This document shows positions 33,814 through 44,435 of a DNA stretch of 64,000 nt, piece after piece. The notes below the pieces were generated by a model. The model saw only the letters and a list, made by a program, of their open reading frames with translations. It was not told the origin of the DNA and did no database searches. Source of the DNA: Flabesymbios commensalis (taxonomy: Eukaryota; Annelida; Polychaeta; Terebellida; Flabelligeridae); NCBI GenBank assembly GCA_964017125.1, contig OZ024902.1:33676654-33740653 (forward strand), in the 5' to 3' direction. Both the position numbers and the translations under genes were made by a program. The first letter of the stretch is position 1, and each line of letters opens with the position of its first letter.

Positions 33814-34187
33814 TTAAAGGGACTGGCCCAGGCTAAAATCATCAAAAAATCGGTGATTTTATTTCGGGTTCTTAATATGACCATATGATGTAAACATGTA
33901 CATAGACTAGAACTGCAAATTTTTATAATTTTTGTGCTGCGGACTTACCAGTTAGACTAGATATAGAGACGAAATTCCCGCATTTCTTATTTTTGACATG
34001 GTTGTCAATAATTACAAATCAGGAATTTCGTCCCTATATCTAGCCTAACTGGTGAATGCGCAGCACAAAAATTATAAAAAAATTGCAGTTCTAGTCTATG
34101 TACATGCTTACATCATATGGTCATAATAAGAACCCGAAATAAAATCACCGATTTTTTAATGATTTTAGCCTGGGCCAGTCCCTTTAA
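33814..34187. mobile_element. TTAA-terminated long-TIR element, 374 bp
   Basis: Ends TTAAAGGGACTGGCCCAGGC and GCCTGGGCCAGTCCCTTTAA. Inverted repeats extend about 160 bp inwards with few mismatches. TTAA at both ends suggests piggyBac-type integration. Abuts the left arm of the large foldback structure. Confidence 0.85.
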
Positions 34188-34359
34188 TATCATATTCCTG
34201 GTTATTATCAGAAGAGTGGACAGGCATGTACATCGATCGAGAGATCATCCACAGTCACTCGTCATACGGACCCTCAGGCCAATGCACAGGCCCACGTCTT
34301 GGTGCAGAAGCGTTCATTATTTAATTCGAAATAAACATATTCAGTGTGTAACAAGCCCC

Positions 34360-35690
34360 GTCTTCTCATCCCTGAGAGATGAGGTTTACCCAGTGTGCAG
34401 TGGGCCCCTCGTCCCAAACTGGGCCTAAAATATGAGGTTTACCCAGTGTGCAACCAGCTTCTCATCCATCCTAATTATCGTATCCCTGTGCATGCACTAA
34501 TATTTGAAAATGCACTTAGTTTTCAAAAATAAATGCATGCACTTATATTCGAACATAAAGATAAATTTTAAATTTATTCCAATTCGTTAAAATCGTAATT
34601 CTTTGATTTCTTCCAATCCAAGGTAAACTGAGTTAACGCTAGTAATCACTGGGACAGTTACTTTGAAGTTACCTTGCAGGAGTGACTCCGGGAAATAGAT
34701 GTTGACACTACCTGAACTGTTATATAACACCTCATTTGTCCCCACTTTTCAGCTATCATACCCATACCCTATCGCTTTGACGCCTTGAACTGTTGGCGCA
34801 TATCTGTATTATGGGGCAATTCTCTCCTAATATCTTCCCGTTAATGAATAATAAAAAATAATATTGTAGTTTGTGTTTACGATCAACATTTTTTTAAAAT
34901 TATTATGGGCATTAACTAGTGATAGTCTATAAGTCAATATACTCATATTATTATTATTCTCACCTGATGTCTTGAGTTACACCGTGGTACGCGTAGTAAT
35001 TTTCGAATATAAGTACATGCACGTAGTATTCGAATATAGTTGCATGCACTTATAAACGAACAAGAATATTTTTGGAGAAATGACATTCGAATTTCACTTA
35101 TAAGTGAATGCACGTTTATGCGCAGGGATGCGGTAAGGATGAGGTTTAGCCAGTGTGGAATGGGCACCTCACCCCTTCTAATATATGAGGTCTACATAGT
35201 GTGCAGTCAGCCCCTCATTCTTGACACTGCATCAGAGATGATGTTTACCCAGTGTGCAGTGGGCCCCTCATCCCTGAGAGATGAAGTTTACCAGTGTGCA
35301 ACCTGCCCCTTCTAAGGATTAGGTTTAGCCAGTGTACAATGAACCCCCCCCCCTCCCCCCTGAGAGATGAAGTTTACCTTCTGTGCTGTAGGCCCCTCAT
35401 CCCTTCCGAGAGATAATGTTTACAAATCCTAGTGTGGAGTTGGCCCCTCATATCCACCTGAGTGTTGAGGTTTACCTAGTGTGCATTGGCCCCTCATCCC
35501 TCCTGAGAGATGAAGTTTACCTAGTGTGCAGTGGGCACCTCATCCCTGACTCTGCCTGATGGATGAAGTTCACCCAATCTGCAACCAGCCCACCCTACAG
35601 CCCCTACTTCTCCCTGAGATGAAGCTCACCAGTGTGCAACCAGCCTTTCATCCCTCCTAAGAGATAAGGTTGTTCCAGTGTGCAATAATA
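34360..35690 (-). repeat. Left-arm minisatellite (degenerate, GAGATGAGGTTTACCC units)
   Basis: Units of consensus GAGATGAGGTTTACCCAGTG then TGCA-GTGGGCCCCTCATCC, the reverse complement of the right-arm unit. More diverged and shorter than the right array, with interspersed non-repeat DNA at 34480-35130. Confidence 0.9.
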
Positions 35691-36014
35691 ACACAATAAT
35701 AAAACAATGATTTTTAAAACTTTGATTACTATCAAAGTATTTTGCTAATTTTCTCTCTAACTCCCATTTATCCACCTAGCTTTTCTAGCGTATATAGCGT
35801 TGGGCCTAAGTTTCGTAAATATCTGCTTTTAAAATTCATCTGTCTAAAAATATTTCAATTTGTTGCATTTGCTGGGTCTAGCTACAGAAGAAAATATATC
35901 ATACACATGTGTGGCACCAGATGGTTAACATGGTTAATATGGGAGCAAGTTCATACTCTAGCCACCAGAGGATTATTATATGAGACAACACTTCATACTC
36001 CAGCCTCCAGACAG
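35691..36014. other. Core spacer of foldback, no gene
   Basis: Non-repetitive AT-rich sequence, then the first tandem ATACTC-CAGCC-CCAGA-GGTTA units. Confidence 0.4.
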
Positions 36015-36393
36015 TTAAAGCGACGCAATCAGGCTAAAATCATAAAAAATCCTTAATTTTATTTTGGCTTCTTAATATGGCCATAATATGTAACATGTCC
36101 ATAGACAAGTATTGAGTATGTTTTTTTTAAATTTTGTGTTGCGCATTTACCAGTTAAGCGAGAAATAAATACGCAATTTAATTTCAAACATGCATGTTTA
36201 AAATAAGAAATACAGAGATAACTGATAAACGGTGTTTTCCGCAACCTTGCTACGTTGCCACAGCAACCCAAAATTTAAAAGATTTCCGTAATTCTAGTCT
36301 ATGGACATCTTCACATATGAAGGAAGTATATTAAGAAGCCAAAATAAAATTATTGATTTTTTGCTGATTTTAGCCTGATTGTGTCGGCTTTAA
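36015..36393. mobile_element. TTAA-terminated long-TIR element, 379 bp, related to 33814
   Basis: Ends TTAAAGCGACGCAATCAGGC and GCCTGATTGTGTCGGCTTTAA, followed on both sides by TAAAATC and CTTCTTAATATGGCC-like sequence shared with the 33814 element. Inserted in the repeat core of the large foldback. Confidence 0.85.
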
Positions 36394-37640
36394 TACAGAG
36401 GACATGTAATATGCTAGGCAACAGAAGGTTAACATTAGATAAATATAATAGTCTAGTCGCAGAAGATTAATAGTTGAGACACGTGATACCCGAGACCCCT
36501 GAGGATTAATACATGTGTTACTCTAGTCCGGAAAGGATTAATAAATAAAACATATGATACTCTAGGTATGACAAGGTTAATATAGAAGAAATATGATAAT
36601 CTAGTCCACATCGCAGTAATACACGAGACACACGTGATACTATCGACCTTCTGGACCTCAGAGGGTTAATACATGTCAAACTCTAGCCTATAGAGGGTTC
36701 AGAAATAACATCTATGAAGCTCTAGGCATGAGTAGGTTAAAAAAGATAAACATGATAAGACATAAGAAACGTGGAACTCCAGAGTGTTTATACTTGCGAA
36801 AGTCAACAAAGGGTTAATAAATAAGACATGTGATACCCCAAACACAAAAGGTGAATATAGAAGCAATTTGATAGTCTAGTCTACAGAGGGTTAGTATTTG
36901 AGACACGTGATACTATCGACTCTCTGGACCTCAGAGGGTTATTACACGCAATACTCCAGCCTATAGAGGGTTAATAAATAACATATGTGATGAAATAGGT
37001 ATCAGTGGGTTAAAATAAGCTAAACATGATAGTGTAGTCCACATAGGATTAATATTTTAGAAACGTAATACACTAGACCACAGAGGGTTAATACTTGAGA
37101 TAGTCTAGTCAACAGAGGGCTGATAAATAAGAAATGTGATACTCCAGATATCAAAAGGTTAATATGTAAGAAATGTATTAATCTAGTCCACATAGGGTTA
37201 ATATTAGAGAAACGTGGTTCTATCTACTCTCTTGGCCTCAGAGGGTTAATACTTGTCATACTGTAGCCTATAGAAGGTTAATCAATAACATTTATGATGC
37301 TATAGGCATCAGTAGGTTAAAATAAGATAAACATGATAGTGTAGTCCACAGAGGGTTAACACATTAGAAACGTGATACTCTAGACCAAAGAGGGTTAATA
37401 CGTGTGATACTCTAGTCCACAGAGGCCTAATAAATAAGATATGTGAACCTCTAGGCATCAGAAGGTTAACGCAGAGAAAATATGGTAGTCTAGTCCACAG
37501 AGGGTTGACACATGAGACATGGCATACTCTAGACCACAGAGAGTTAATACATGCGATACTCTAGAATGGAGAGTGCTAATACATAAGATATGTGATATTC
37601 TAGACATCATAATGTTAATATAGGGGAAATCTGATAATCT
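36394..37640. repeat. Degenerate tandem repeat, GAGGGTTAATA ... CTCTAG units of about 55-60 bp
   Basis: More than 20 diverged units of the form CACAGAGGGTTAATACATG-AGACACGTGATACTCTAGTC. Forms the core of the foldback; no coding signal. Confidence 0.9.
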
Positions 37641-37649
37641 CATCTCTTG

Positions 37650-40600
37650 GGGATGAGGGGCTCACTACACACTGTAAACTTCACCCTGAGAGAGTGAAAG
37701 GTTCGCTACACACTGGGTGAACCTCATCTTTCAGGCCCAGTTATGGATGAGGGGCTCACTGCACACTGCCGGCTAAATCTCATCTTCAGGATGGATGAGG
37801 GCTCGCTGCACAATGACTAAACCCTTATCTCTCAGAAGGGATGAGGGGCCCACTACACGCTAGGTACACCTCATCTATCAGGAGGAATGAGAGGACCACT
37901 GCACACGCTAAACCTCATCCTTAGGATGGATGAGGGGCTGGTTGCACACTGGGTAAACCTCGTCTTTCAGGGCCAGTCAGGGATCAGGGGCCCACTGCAC
38001 ACTGGGTAAACCTCATCTCTCAGGAGGGATAAGGGGCTCACTGGACACTTGGTAAACTTTATCTATCAGGCAGAGTCAGGGATGAGGGGCTCACTGCACA
38101 ATCGATAAACCTCATCTCTCAGGAGGGATGAGAGGTCCACTGCACACTAGGTAAACCTAATCCCTCAGGAGGGATGAGGGGCCCACTGCACACTAGGTAA
38201 ACCTCCTCTCACAAGACGGATGAAGGGCCCATTGCACACTGGGTAAACCTCCTGTCTGAAGAGGGATGTAGGGCCCACTGCACAGTAGGTATAAGCCTCC
38301 TCTTTCAAAAGGGATGAAGGGGCCACTACACACTGGGTAAACCTCCTCTCTCAAGAGGGATAAAGGGCCCACTGCACACAAGGTAAACCTCCTCTCTCAG
38401 GAGGGATGAGGGGCTCACTGCACACTGGGTAAACCTCCTCTCTCAAGAGCGATGAAGGGCCCACTGCACACTAAGTATAAGCCTCCTCTCTTAAGAGGGC
38501 GGAAGGGCCCACTGCACACTAGGTATAAGCCTCCTCTTTCAAGAGGGAGGAAGGGCCCACTGCACGCTGCGTAAACCTCCTCTAGCAAGACGGACGAAGG
38601 GCCCATTGCACACTGGGTAAACCTCCTTTCTCAAGAGGGATGAAGGGCCCACTGCACAGTAGGTATAAACCTCCTCTCTCAAGAGGGAGGAAGGGCCCAC
38701 TGCACACTAGGTATAAGCCTCCCCTCTCAAGAGGGAGGAAGGGCCCACTGCTCACTGGGTAAACCTCCTCTCTCAGGAGGGATGAGGGGCCCGCTGCACA
38801 CTGGGTAAACCTCCGCTCTCAAGAGGGACGAAGGGCCCATTGCACACTGGATAAACCTCCTTTCTCAAGAGGGATGAAGAGCCCACTGCACAGTAGGTAT
38901 AAACCTCCTCTCTCAAGAGGGAGGAAGGGCCCACTGCACACTAGGTATAAGCCTCCCCTCTCAAGAGGGAGGAAGGGCCCACTGCACACTGGGTAAACCT
39001 CCGCTCTCAAGAAGGATGAAGGGCCCACTGCACGCTGGGTAAACCTCCTCTAGCAAGAGGGAGGAGGGACCCACTGCATACTGGGTAAACCTTATCTCAC
39101 AACAGGTATGAAGGGCCCATTGCACACTGGGTAAACCTCCTTTCTCAAGAGGGATGAAGGGCTCACTGCACAGTAGGTGTAAGCCTCCGCTCTCAAAAGG
39201 GATGAAGGGCCCACTACACACTGGGTAAACCTCCTCTCTCAAGAGGGATAAAGGGCCCACTGCACACTAGGTAAACCTGAGGTAAACGTCCTCGCTCAGG
39301 AGGGATGAGGGGCTCACAGCACACTGGGTAAACCTCCTCTCTCAGGAGGGATGAGGGGCCCGCTGCACAATGGGTAAACCTCCGCTCTCAAGAGGGACGA
39401 AGGGCCCACTGCACACTGGGAAAACCTTCTCTCACAACAGGTATGAAGGGCCCATTGCACACTGGGTAAATCTCCTTTCTCAAGAGGGATGAAGGGCCCA
39501 CTGCACAGTAGGTATAAGCCTCCTCTCTCAAGAGGGATGAAAGGCCTACTGCGCACTGGGTAAACCTCCTCTTTCAGGAGGGATAAGGGGCCCACTGCAC
39601 ACCGGGCAAACCTCCTCTCTCAAAAGGGAGGAAGGGCCCACTGCACACTAGGTATAAGCCTCCTCTCTCAAGAGGGAGGAAGGGCCCACTGCACACTGGG
39701 TAAACCTCCTCTCTCAGGAGGGATGAGGGGCCCGCTGCACACTGGGTAAACCTCCGCTCTCAAGAGGGACGAAGGGCCCACTGCTCGCTGGGTGAACCTC
39801 CTCTAGCAAGAGGGATGAAGGGCCCACTGTACAGTAGGTATAAACATCCTCTCTCAAGAGGGAGGAGGGGCCCACTGCACACTGGGTAAACCTTCTCTCA
39901 CAACAGGTATGAAGGGCCCATTGCACACTGGGTAAACCTCCTTTCTCAAGAGGGATGAAGGGCCCACTGCACAGTGGGTATAAGCCTCCGCTCTCAAGAG
40001 GGATAAAGGGCCTACTGCACACTGGGTAAACCTCCTCTTTCAGGAGGAATAAGGGGCCTACTGCACACTAGGTAAACCTCCTCTCTCAAGAGGGATGAAG
40101 GGCGCACTACACACTGAGTAAACCTCCTCTCTCAAGAGGGATGAAGGGCCCACTGCACACTAGGTAAACCTCCTTTCTCAGGAGGGATGAGGGGCTCACT
40201 GCACACTGTGTAAACCTCCTCTCTCAAGAGGGATGAAGGGCCCACTGCACACTGGATAAACCTCCTCTCTCAAGAGGGTTGAAGGGCCCACTGCACACTA
40301 GGTAAACCTCCTCTCTCAGGAGGGATGAAGGGCGCACTACACACTGAGTAAACCTCCTCTCTCAAGAGGGATGAAGGGCCCACTGCACACTAGGTAAACC
40401 TCCTTTCTCAGGAGGGATGAGGGGCTCACTGCACACTGTGTAAACCTCCTCTCTCAAGAGGGATGAAGGGCCCACTGCACACTGGATAAACCTCCTCTCT
40501 CAAGAGGGTTGAAGGGCCCACTGCACACTAGGTAAACCTCCTCTCTCAGGAGGGATGAGGGGCTCACTGCACACTGTGTAAACCTCCTCTCTCAAGAGGG

Positions 40601-40745
40601 ATGAAGGGCCCACTGCACACTGGATAAACCTCCTCTCTCAAGAGGGTTGAAGGGCCCACTGCACACTAGGTAAACCTCCTCTCTCAGGAGGGATGAGGGG
40701 CTCACTGCACACTGGGTAAACCTCCTCTCTCAGGCGGGGCTTGCT
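37650..40745 (+). repeat. Right-arm minisatellite, 46-bp units, about 65 copies
   Basis: Consensus CCTCCTCTCTCAAGAGGG then ATGAAGGGCCCACTGCACAC and TAGGTAAA; variants insert GGTATAAG. Each unit contains a small palindrome (CTCTCAAGAG). Similarity is highest at the right end, where a five-unit block of 230 bp is repeated nearly exactly (40101 and 40331). The GC-rich unit keeps several frames open, giving spurious proteins. Confidence 0.97.
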
Positions 40746-40989
40746 ACACACTGGATATGTTTATTTCGAATTGAATATCAAATGCTCCCTACACTAAGAT
40801 GTGGACCTGTGCATTGGCCCCTCGGGGCCGCATGACGAGTAACTGTGGATGATCTCATGATCGATGTACAAGCCTGTCGGCCTCGGAGTGCCAGATGGAA
40901 CATACACCACTAATCGATGTAGTTGCTTTTGAAAATTAGAAATGCGAACATATTTATTGTGCTAGTCGAATGGACCCAATGTAATGCTT

Positions 40990-41260
40990 CTTTTGACAAC
41001 CAATAAGAAACCCCGTTACATCATTCACGGGGTGCCCAAGGACACTTTAATTATCTTGCATACACCGCAGCGGGCTGTATAACTCTAATTTTCCTTTATT
41101 TCGGCCGCCACGGTGTATCGAAGGCACAAAATCAACGGTTCCACGCCCCGTCACGGGACATGGAAGAGCATTATTTGCCCCGTCACGGGTTATCCAACAC
41201 ACTTTTCTTGCCTTGTGTACCCCGTGACGGGGCAAATAGACCCGGCCAACTTTATTATTT
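40990..41260. repeat. Cluster of CCCCGTCACGGGG palindromes
   Basis: CCCCGTCACGGG occurs near 41147 and 41179 and CCCCGTGACGGGG near 41220, with a degenerate copy near 41011-41030. They are spaced about 30-45 bp and flanked by TATTTGCC and TACACAAGG-like sequence. A matching palindrome lies at 25674. Function unknown. Confidence 0.75.
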
Positions 41261-41430
41261 CGCACACTCTGTGTTGTTGTTTTCACCATGTTACCATATA
41301 TTACGTTTAGTTTAATCTTGTCAATTTAAGTCTGGACTATTACACACAGAATAATTGCTAACGCAATTATACTCTCTTTATAGTTGAAGATGGCTGCAAT
41401 ATTGATTCAGGCTATTAGGCCTATATTTAC

Positions 41431-41702
41431 CCAGCAAACACAAAACATTTGTGTACCATTTATACAATGGTGGGCCAATGTTATACAAATGTATTCTGTG
41501 AAACTCAATGACATCGACCTCCTTTGTTTTCACCGAGCTGACTAGTACAATGAAGTATGGGGGAGGTTTCTTATATAACTTTGTTTTCACCGAGTGACGT
41601 CACTGCGTTTCACAGAATGAAGTATTGGGGAGGGGGTGATATATAACCTTGTTTTCACCGAGTGACGTCACTGAGTTTCACAGAATTGTGTTTGCTGGGT
41701 AA
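41431..41702. mobile_element. CCCAGCAAACACAAAACAT MITE with internal CRE-containing duplication
   Basis: Ends CCCAGCAAACACAAAACATT and TGTGTTTGCTGGG mark the palindromic MITE family. The middle holds two good copies (41577, 41649) and one degenerate copy of TTTTCACCGAGTGACGTCAC followed by TGMGTTTCACAGAAT. Each good copy contains the perfect palindrome TGACGTCA. Confidence 0.75.
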
Positions 41703-41815
41703 TTGTCACACCCGTGCTGCAGTTTGAGCGGCAATGTGTGTACATGACTTATAATCTAACATTTTCTATAAATATTCTAATAAAAACTCCCAAGTACGCA
41801 CGAGACGTTGATAAA

Positions 41816-42125
41816 AAGAATGAAATGAATCGCGTTTTAGGCACCATTGGTGCACATATCGTCTAAACTGGGCCAGAGAACCTCCTGAGGATGGTGAGAT
41901 GAATGAGATGACCCTGCTCTCCAAACTTCGAACTTTGAGCCATGGAGGTCAGACGCCGAGTACACCATCCCTCTGTCACAGAGTCTCCCCACAATACTGT
42001 GTTCAACGAGTGGATGGGAAGAAACATTTTTGTTTTTATAAACCGCCGGGACCGGGAACCGAGCCCCGAACTCTAGCGTGAAAGGCAGCGGTGCTAACCA
42101 CTGCCTCAGGCCAGGGCCCCCGCCC
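41816..42125 (-). mobile_element. Full-length dimeric tRNA SINE with 11-bp target duplication
   Basis: Minus strand: first tRNA-like unit (GTGGTTAGCACCGCTGCC, B box near GGCTCGGTTCCCGG), an A/T-rich linker, second tRNA-like unit (GTGAC-GAG-GAT... GGAGGTC), body with CATCCTCAGGAGGTTCTC and tail TTCATTTCATTC. Flanked by ACGTTGATAAA at 41805-41815 and 42126-42136, proof of retroposition by a LINE-type mechanism. Confidence 0.92.
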
Positions 42126-42231
42126 ACGTTGATAAACAACTGGTCGATTGTTGAGAAACAACATTAAAACTAAATCGGATCAACGTAGGCCTAAGCCTAA
42201 AGTGCCTACGTTATATCTGAGAACTCGGAAC

Positions 42232-42425
42232 ACATGTGGGGAGCCTCCGTGACCGAGTGGTAGCGTACTCGACCTCCGACCGACAGGGCTCGCATTTCGA
42301 ATTCTGTGTCTGGAAGGCAGTGTCATCTCATTCATCTCACCATCCTCAGGAGGTTCTCTCGGCCCAGTTTAGCCTACATGTGCACAAAGTTGGCCTAAAA
42401 CCCCATTCATTTTATTTTATTTTTG
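42232..42425 (+). mobile_element. SINE, second tRNA-like unit plus body
   Basis: Starts GTGGGGAGCCTCCGTGACCG, with AGTGGTAGCG as A-box equivalent, continues to CATCCTCAGGAGGTTCTC and ends ATTCATTTTATTTTATTT. The first unit is absent (monomeric or 5'-truncated). Confidence 0.88.
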
Positions 42426-42725
42426 CAAGTATGATATTTCAAGACTTCGTTGAATGACGCCAGCGCCACAAAAGAGAGTGAAACATTAAATCTACACAAA
42501 TCCCTGTATATGTACTATCGCAATTGTGTTTTCTGATAAGATGTTGGCTCAGCATTAGACTGTCTGTTGTGGTTTACCTTATGGGGCGCAATAACGTGCA
42601 AGTAATCAATCTCCTGTAATTCAGGAATTAACAAGTAATTCACAAGTAGCAACATTTTATATATTTTGACAAAAAATCACCATGCGTATGATATATATTT
42701 TTTTTTTACAAAATGTTGTTTGAGG

Positions 42726-44435
42726 CCGTCACACATACAATCACGCACGTCCAGCGCACAAAAATGAAGCATTTTGGTCATTGCGTTGTGAAGAGCGTCA
42801 GACTAGCGCCAATTTAACGTTAGGCACAAGTAGAGCACACGCTCTAAATTTGTTTTGTTTTCGTTAACCGTGGTTTGTCCCAGTCACAAATACAAATACA
42901 CATTACATGCACGAAAAAATAAAAATAAAAATTTTAGTCCGGATTTTGAAGAACGTAGCAAGTTGGTAGCGTATGCACAGCGTGTTGCCATCCCAAAGGG
43001 CGCATGAACAGCGCTGTGATAACGCGTTGGACAGTGCACAATAAACCCTATAGAACACTAATGTCGACGAAATATAGTAACTTCTATCAGTATTTTTGGT
43101 ACACATGCATGTAGCCATTTTTGAAAGAAAAAATTATGTCCTAAATTTATGATAACATTATATGCATGTTTCGACTTAATTCCCACTAAACCAAAAAAGT
43201 TTTCTTTTAACGCCCTGTATCGTATGAAACATCACCTGAAATGATTAAAAATTGAATGTCGCTCTTCAGAGTTCTAAGGGTTAGGTAGCAAAAATAACAC
43301 AGTCACAGCCTGTTGCTCGAGCGCTGCGCGTATTGCCGGCGTGTTGCCAACGTTTGCTTCGAACGCTCATGCAGCGCAATGCAGGCTTGACAGATATTCC
43401 GTCTCTAGCGGCTCGCTGGGTGTCAGTGAAAGAGCCATGAAATGACTGACATTGCACAGGCTAAATACAGGCGCATTGCCCGCGACTTCCCGGTGCCATT
43501 AATTTCTGAGCAGCCATGTGATACAAAGCAAACGTATCTTAAACGTATCCTAAACGTATCCTCAACGTATCTTAAACGCATGTCAAAGCAAACGTATCTG
43601 ACGCTAATATGACGTTGTTCTAGCGCGCCCTGCTTGTTTCTGGCGGTCTTCTAGCGTGTACATTGATGCGTTCTCATGTGTTGAATATTAAAATAATATA
43701 TAAAAATGTCCAACTTCTCCTGACGCTAACAGAGTGCCCCAAAGATGCGTATGGTTAGTGAAGCGCACTCTACGAAACAATAACGAGTGCAAACGCACGA
43801 CCAAAGCTCTAGGAAAACATTAACAATTTTAGTGCGTCGGTCATGCGTATGTGTGACTGAGCTTTACATCGAGAAAATAGGTCAAAAACAACGGCACTGA
43901 GCGAGCATATATATAGCACCCATCTAACCTGTTTCTAACGCATGTCCAGCGAACACTTAGCTTATATCGGCGTGCTAAGTGACTCCCTGATTTATTCATC
44001 CGAAGCGCTAGCGAGGCGTTGTAAAAATGAAATGAATCGGGCTTTAGGCCGCCTTTCTGCACATATAGGCTAAACTGGGCCAGGAGAACCTCCTGAGGAT
44101 GGTGAGATGAATGAGATGACACTGTCCTCCAGACACAGGATTAGAAATTCGAGCTCTGGCGGTCTGAGGTCGAGCACGCTACCTCTCGGTCACGAAGGCT
44201 CCCCACAGCGAGGCGCTGTGCCTTCATTAGCTCCATTGCCCTGCTAACGCGCAGCCCATTAGCAAAAGGCTGTACATTCACTGATTTGTGTACCTGATTT
44301 AGTTATAACACGCTTTTGTCATAAGCTCGCTAGCTATTTTCATATCCTGACACAATTCGTGGACACACAGCGACACACTGCTCTCATTTTTGTCACCCAG
44401 GCGTGGGCGGTGCGTCGTGTAAGTGTGACTGGGGT
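42726..44435. mobile_element. Putative 1.7-kb element with GTCACACATAC-type ends
   Basis: Left end CCGTCACACATACAATCACG and right end GCGTCGTGTAAGTGTGACTGG are imperfect inverted repeats. GTCAGTCATGCGTATGTGTGAC-like sequence also occurs near 43838-43856, so the interval could be two nested or adjacent copies. The left end recurs at 45968. GC-richer than its surroundings; no transposase frame. A SINE is inserted at 44023-44207. Confidence 0.45.
44023..44207 (-). mobile_element. SINE (monomeric form) with 12-bp target duplication
   Basis: Second tRNA-like unit plus CATCCTCAGGAGG body and TTCATTTCATTT tail on the minus strand. Flanked by GCGAGGCGTTGT (44011-44022) and GCGAGGCGCTGT (44208-44219), one mismatch. 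Confidence 0.9.

Larger units (their letters stand above)
34215..40885. mobile_element. Giant foldback-like structure with minisatellite arms (about 6.7 kb)
   Basis: Outer 34215-34355 is the reverse complement of 40745-40885: TGTACATCGATC, GAGATCATCCACAGT, CCAATGCACAGG and TTCGAAATAAACATAT all pair. Inside each end is the same 46-bp minisatellite in opposite orientation: about 1.3 kb on the left, 3.1 kb on the right. The core (35.7-37.6 kb) has a different degenerate repeat and a TTAA element. Same plan as the 7.5-9.9 kb element. No transposase or target duplication identified. Confidence 0.75.

Noticed and set aside
38193-40022. Several minus-strand frames with YPVCSGPFIPLERGGL repeats
   Set aside because: The 46-bp minisatellite lacks stops in some frames, and the phase changes every unit (46 is not a multiple of 3). 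No real protein.
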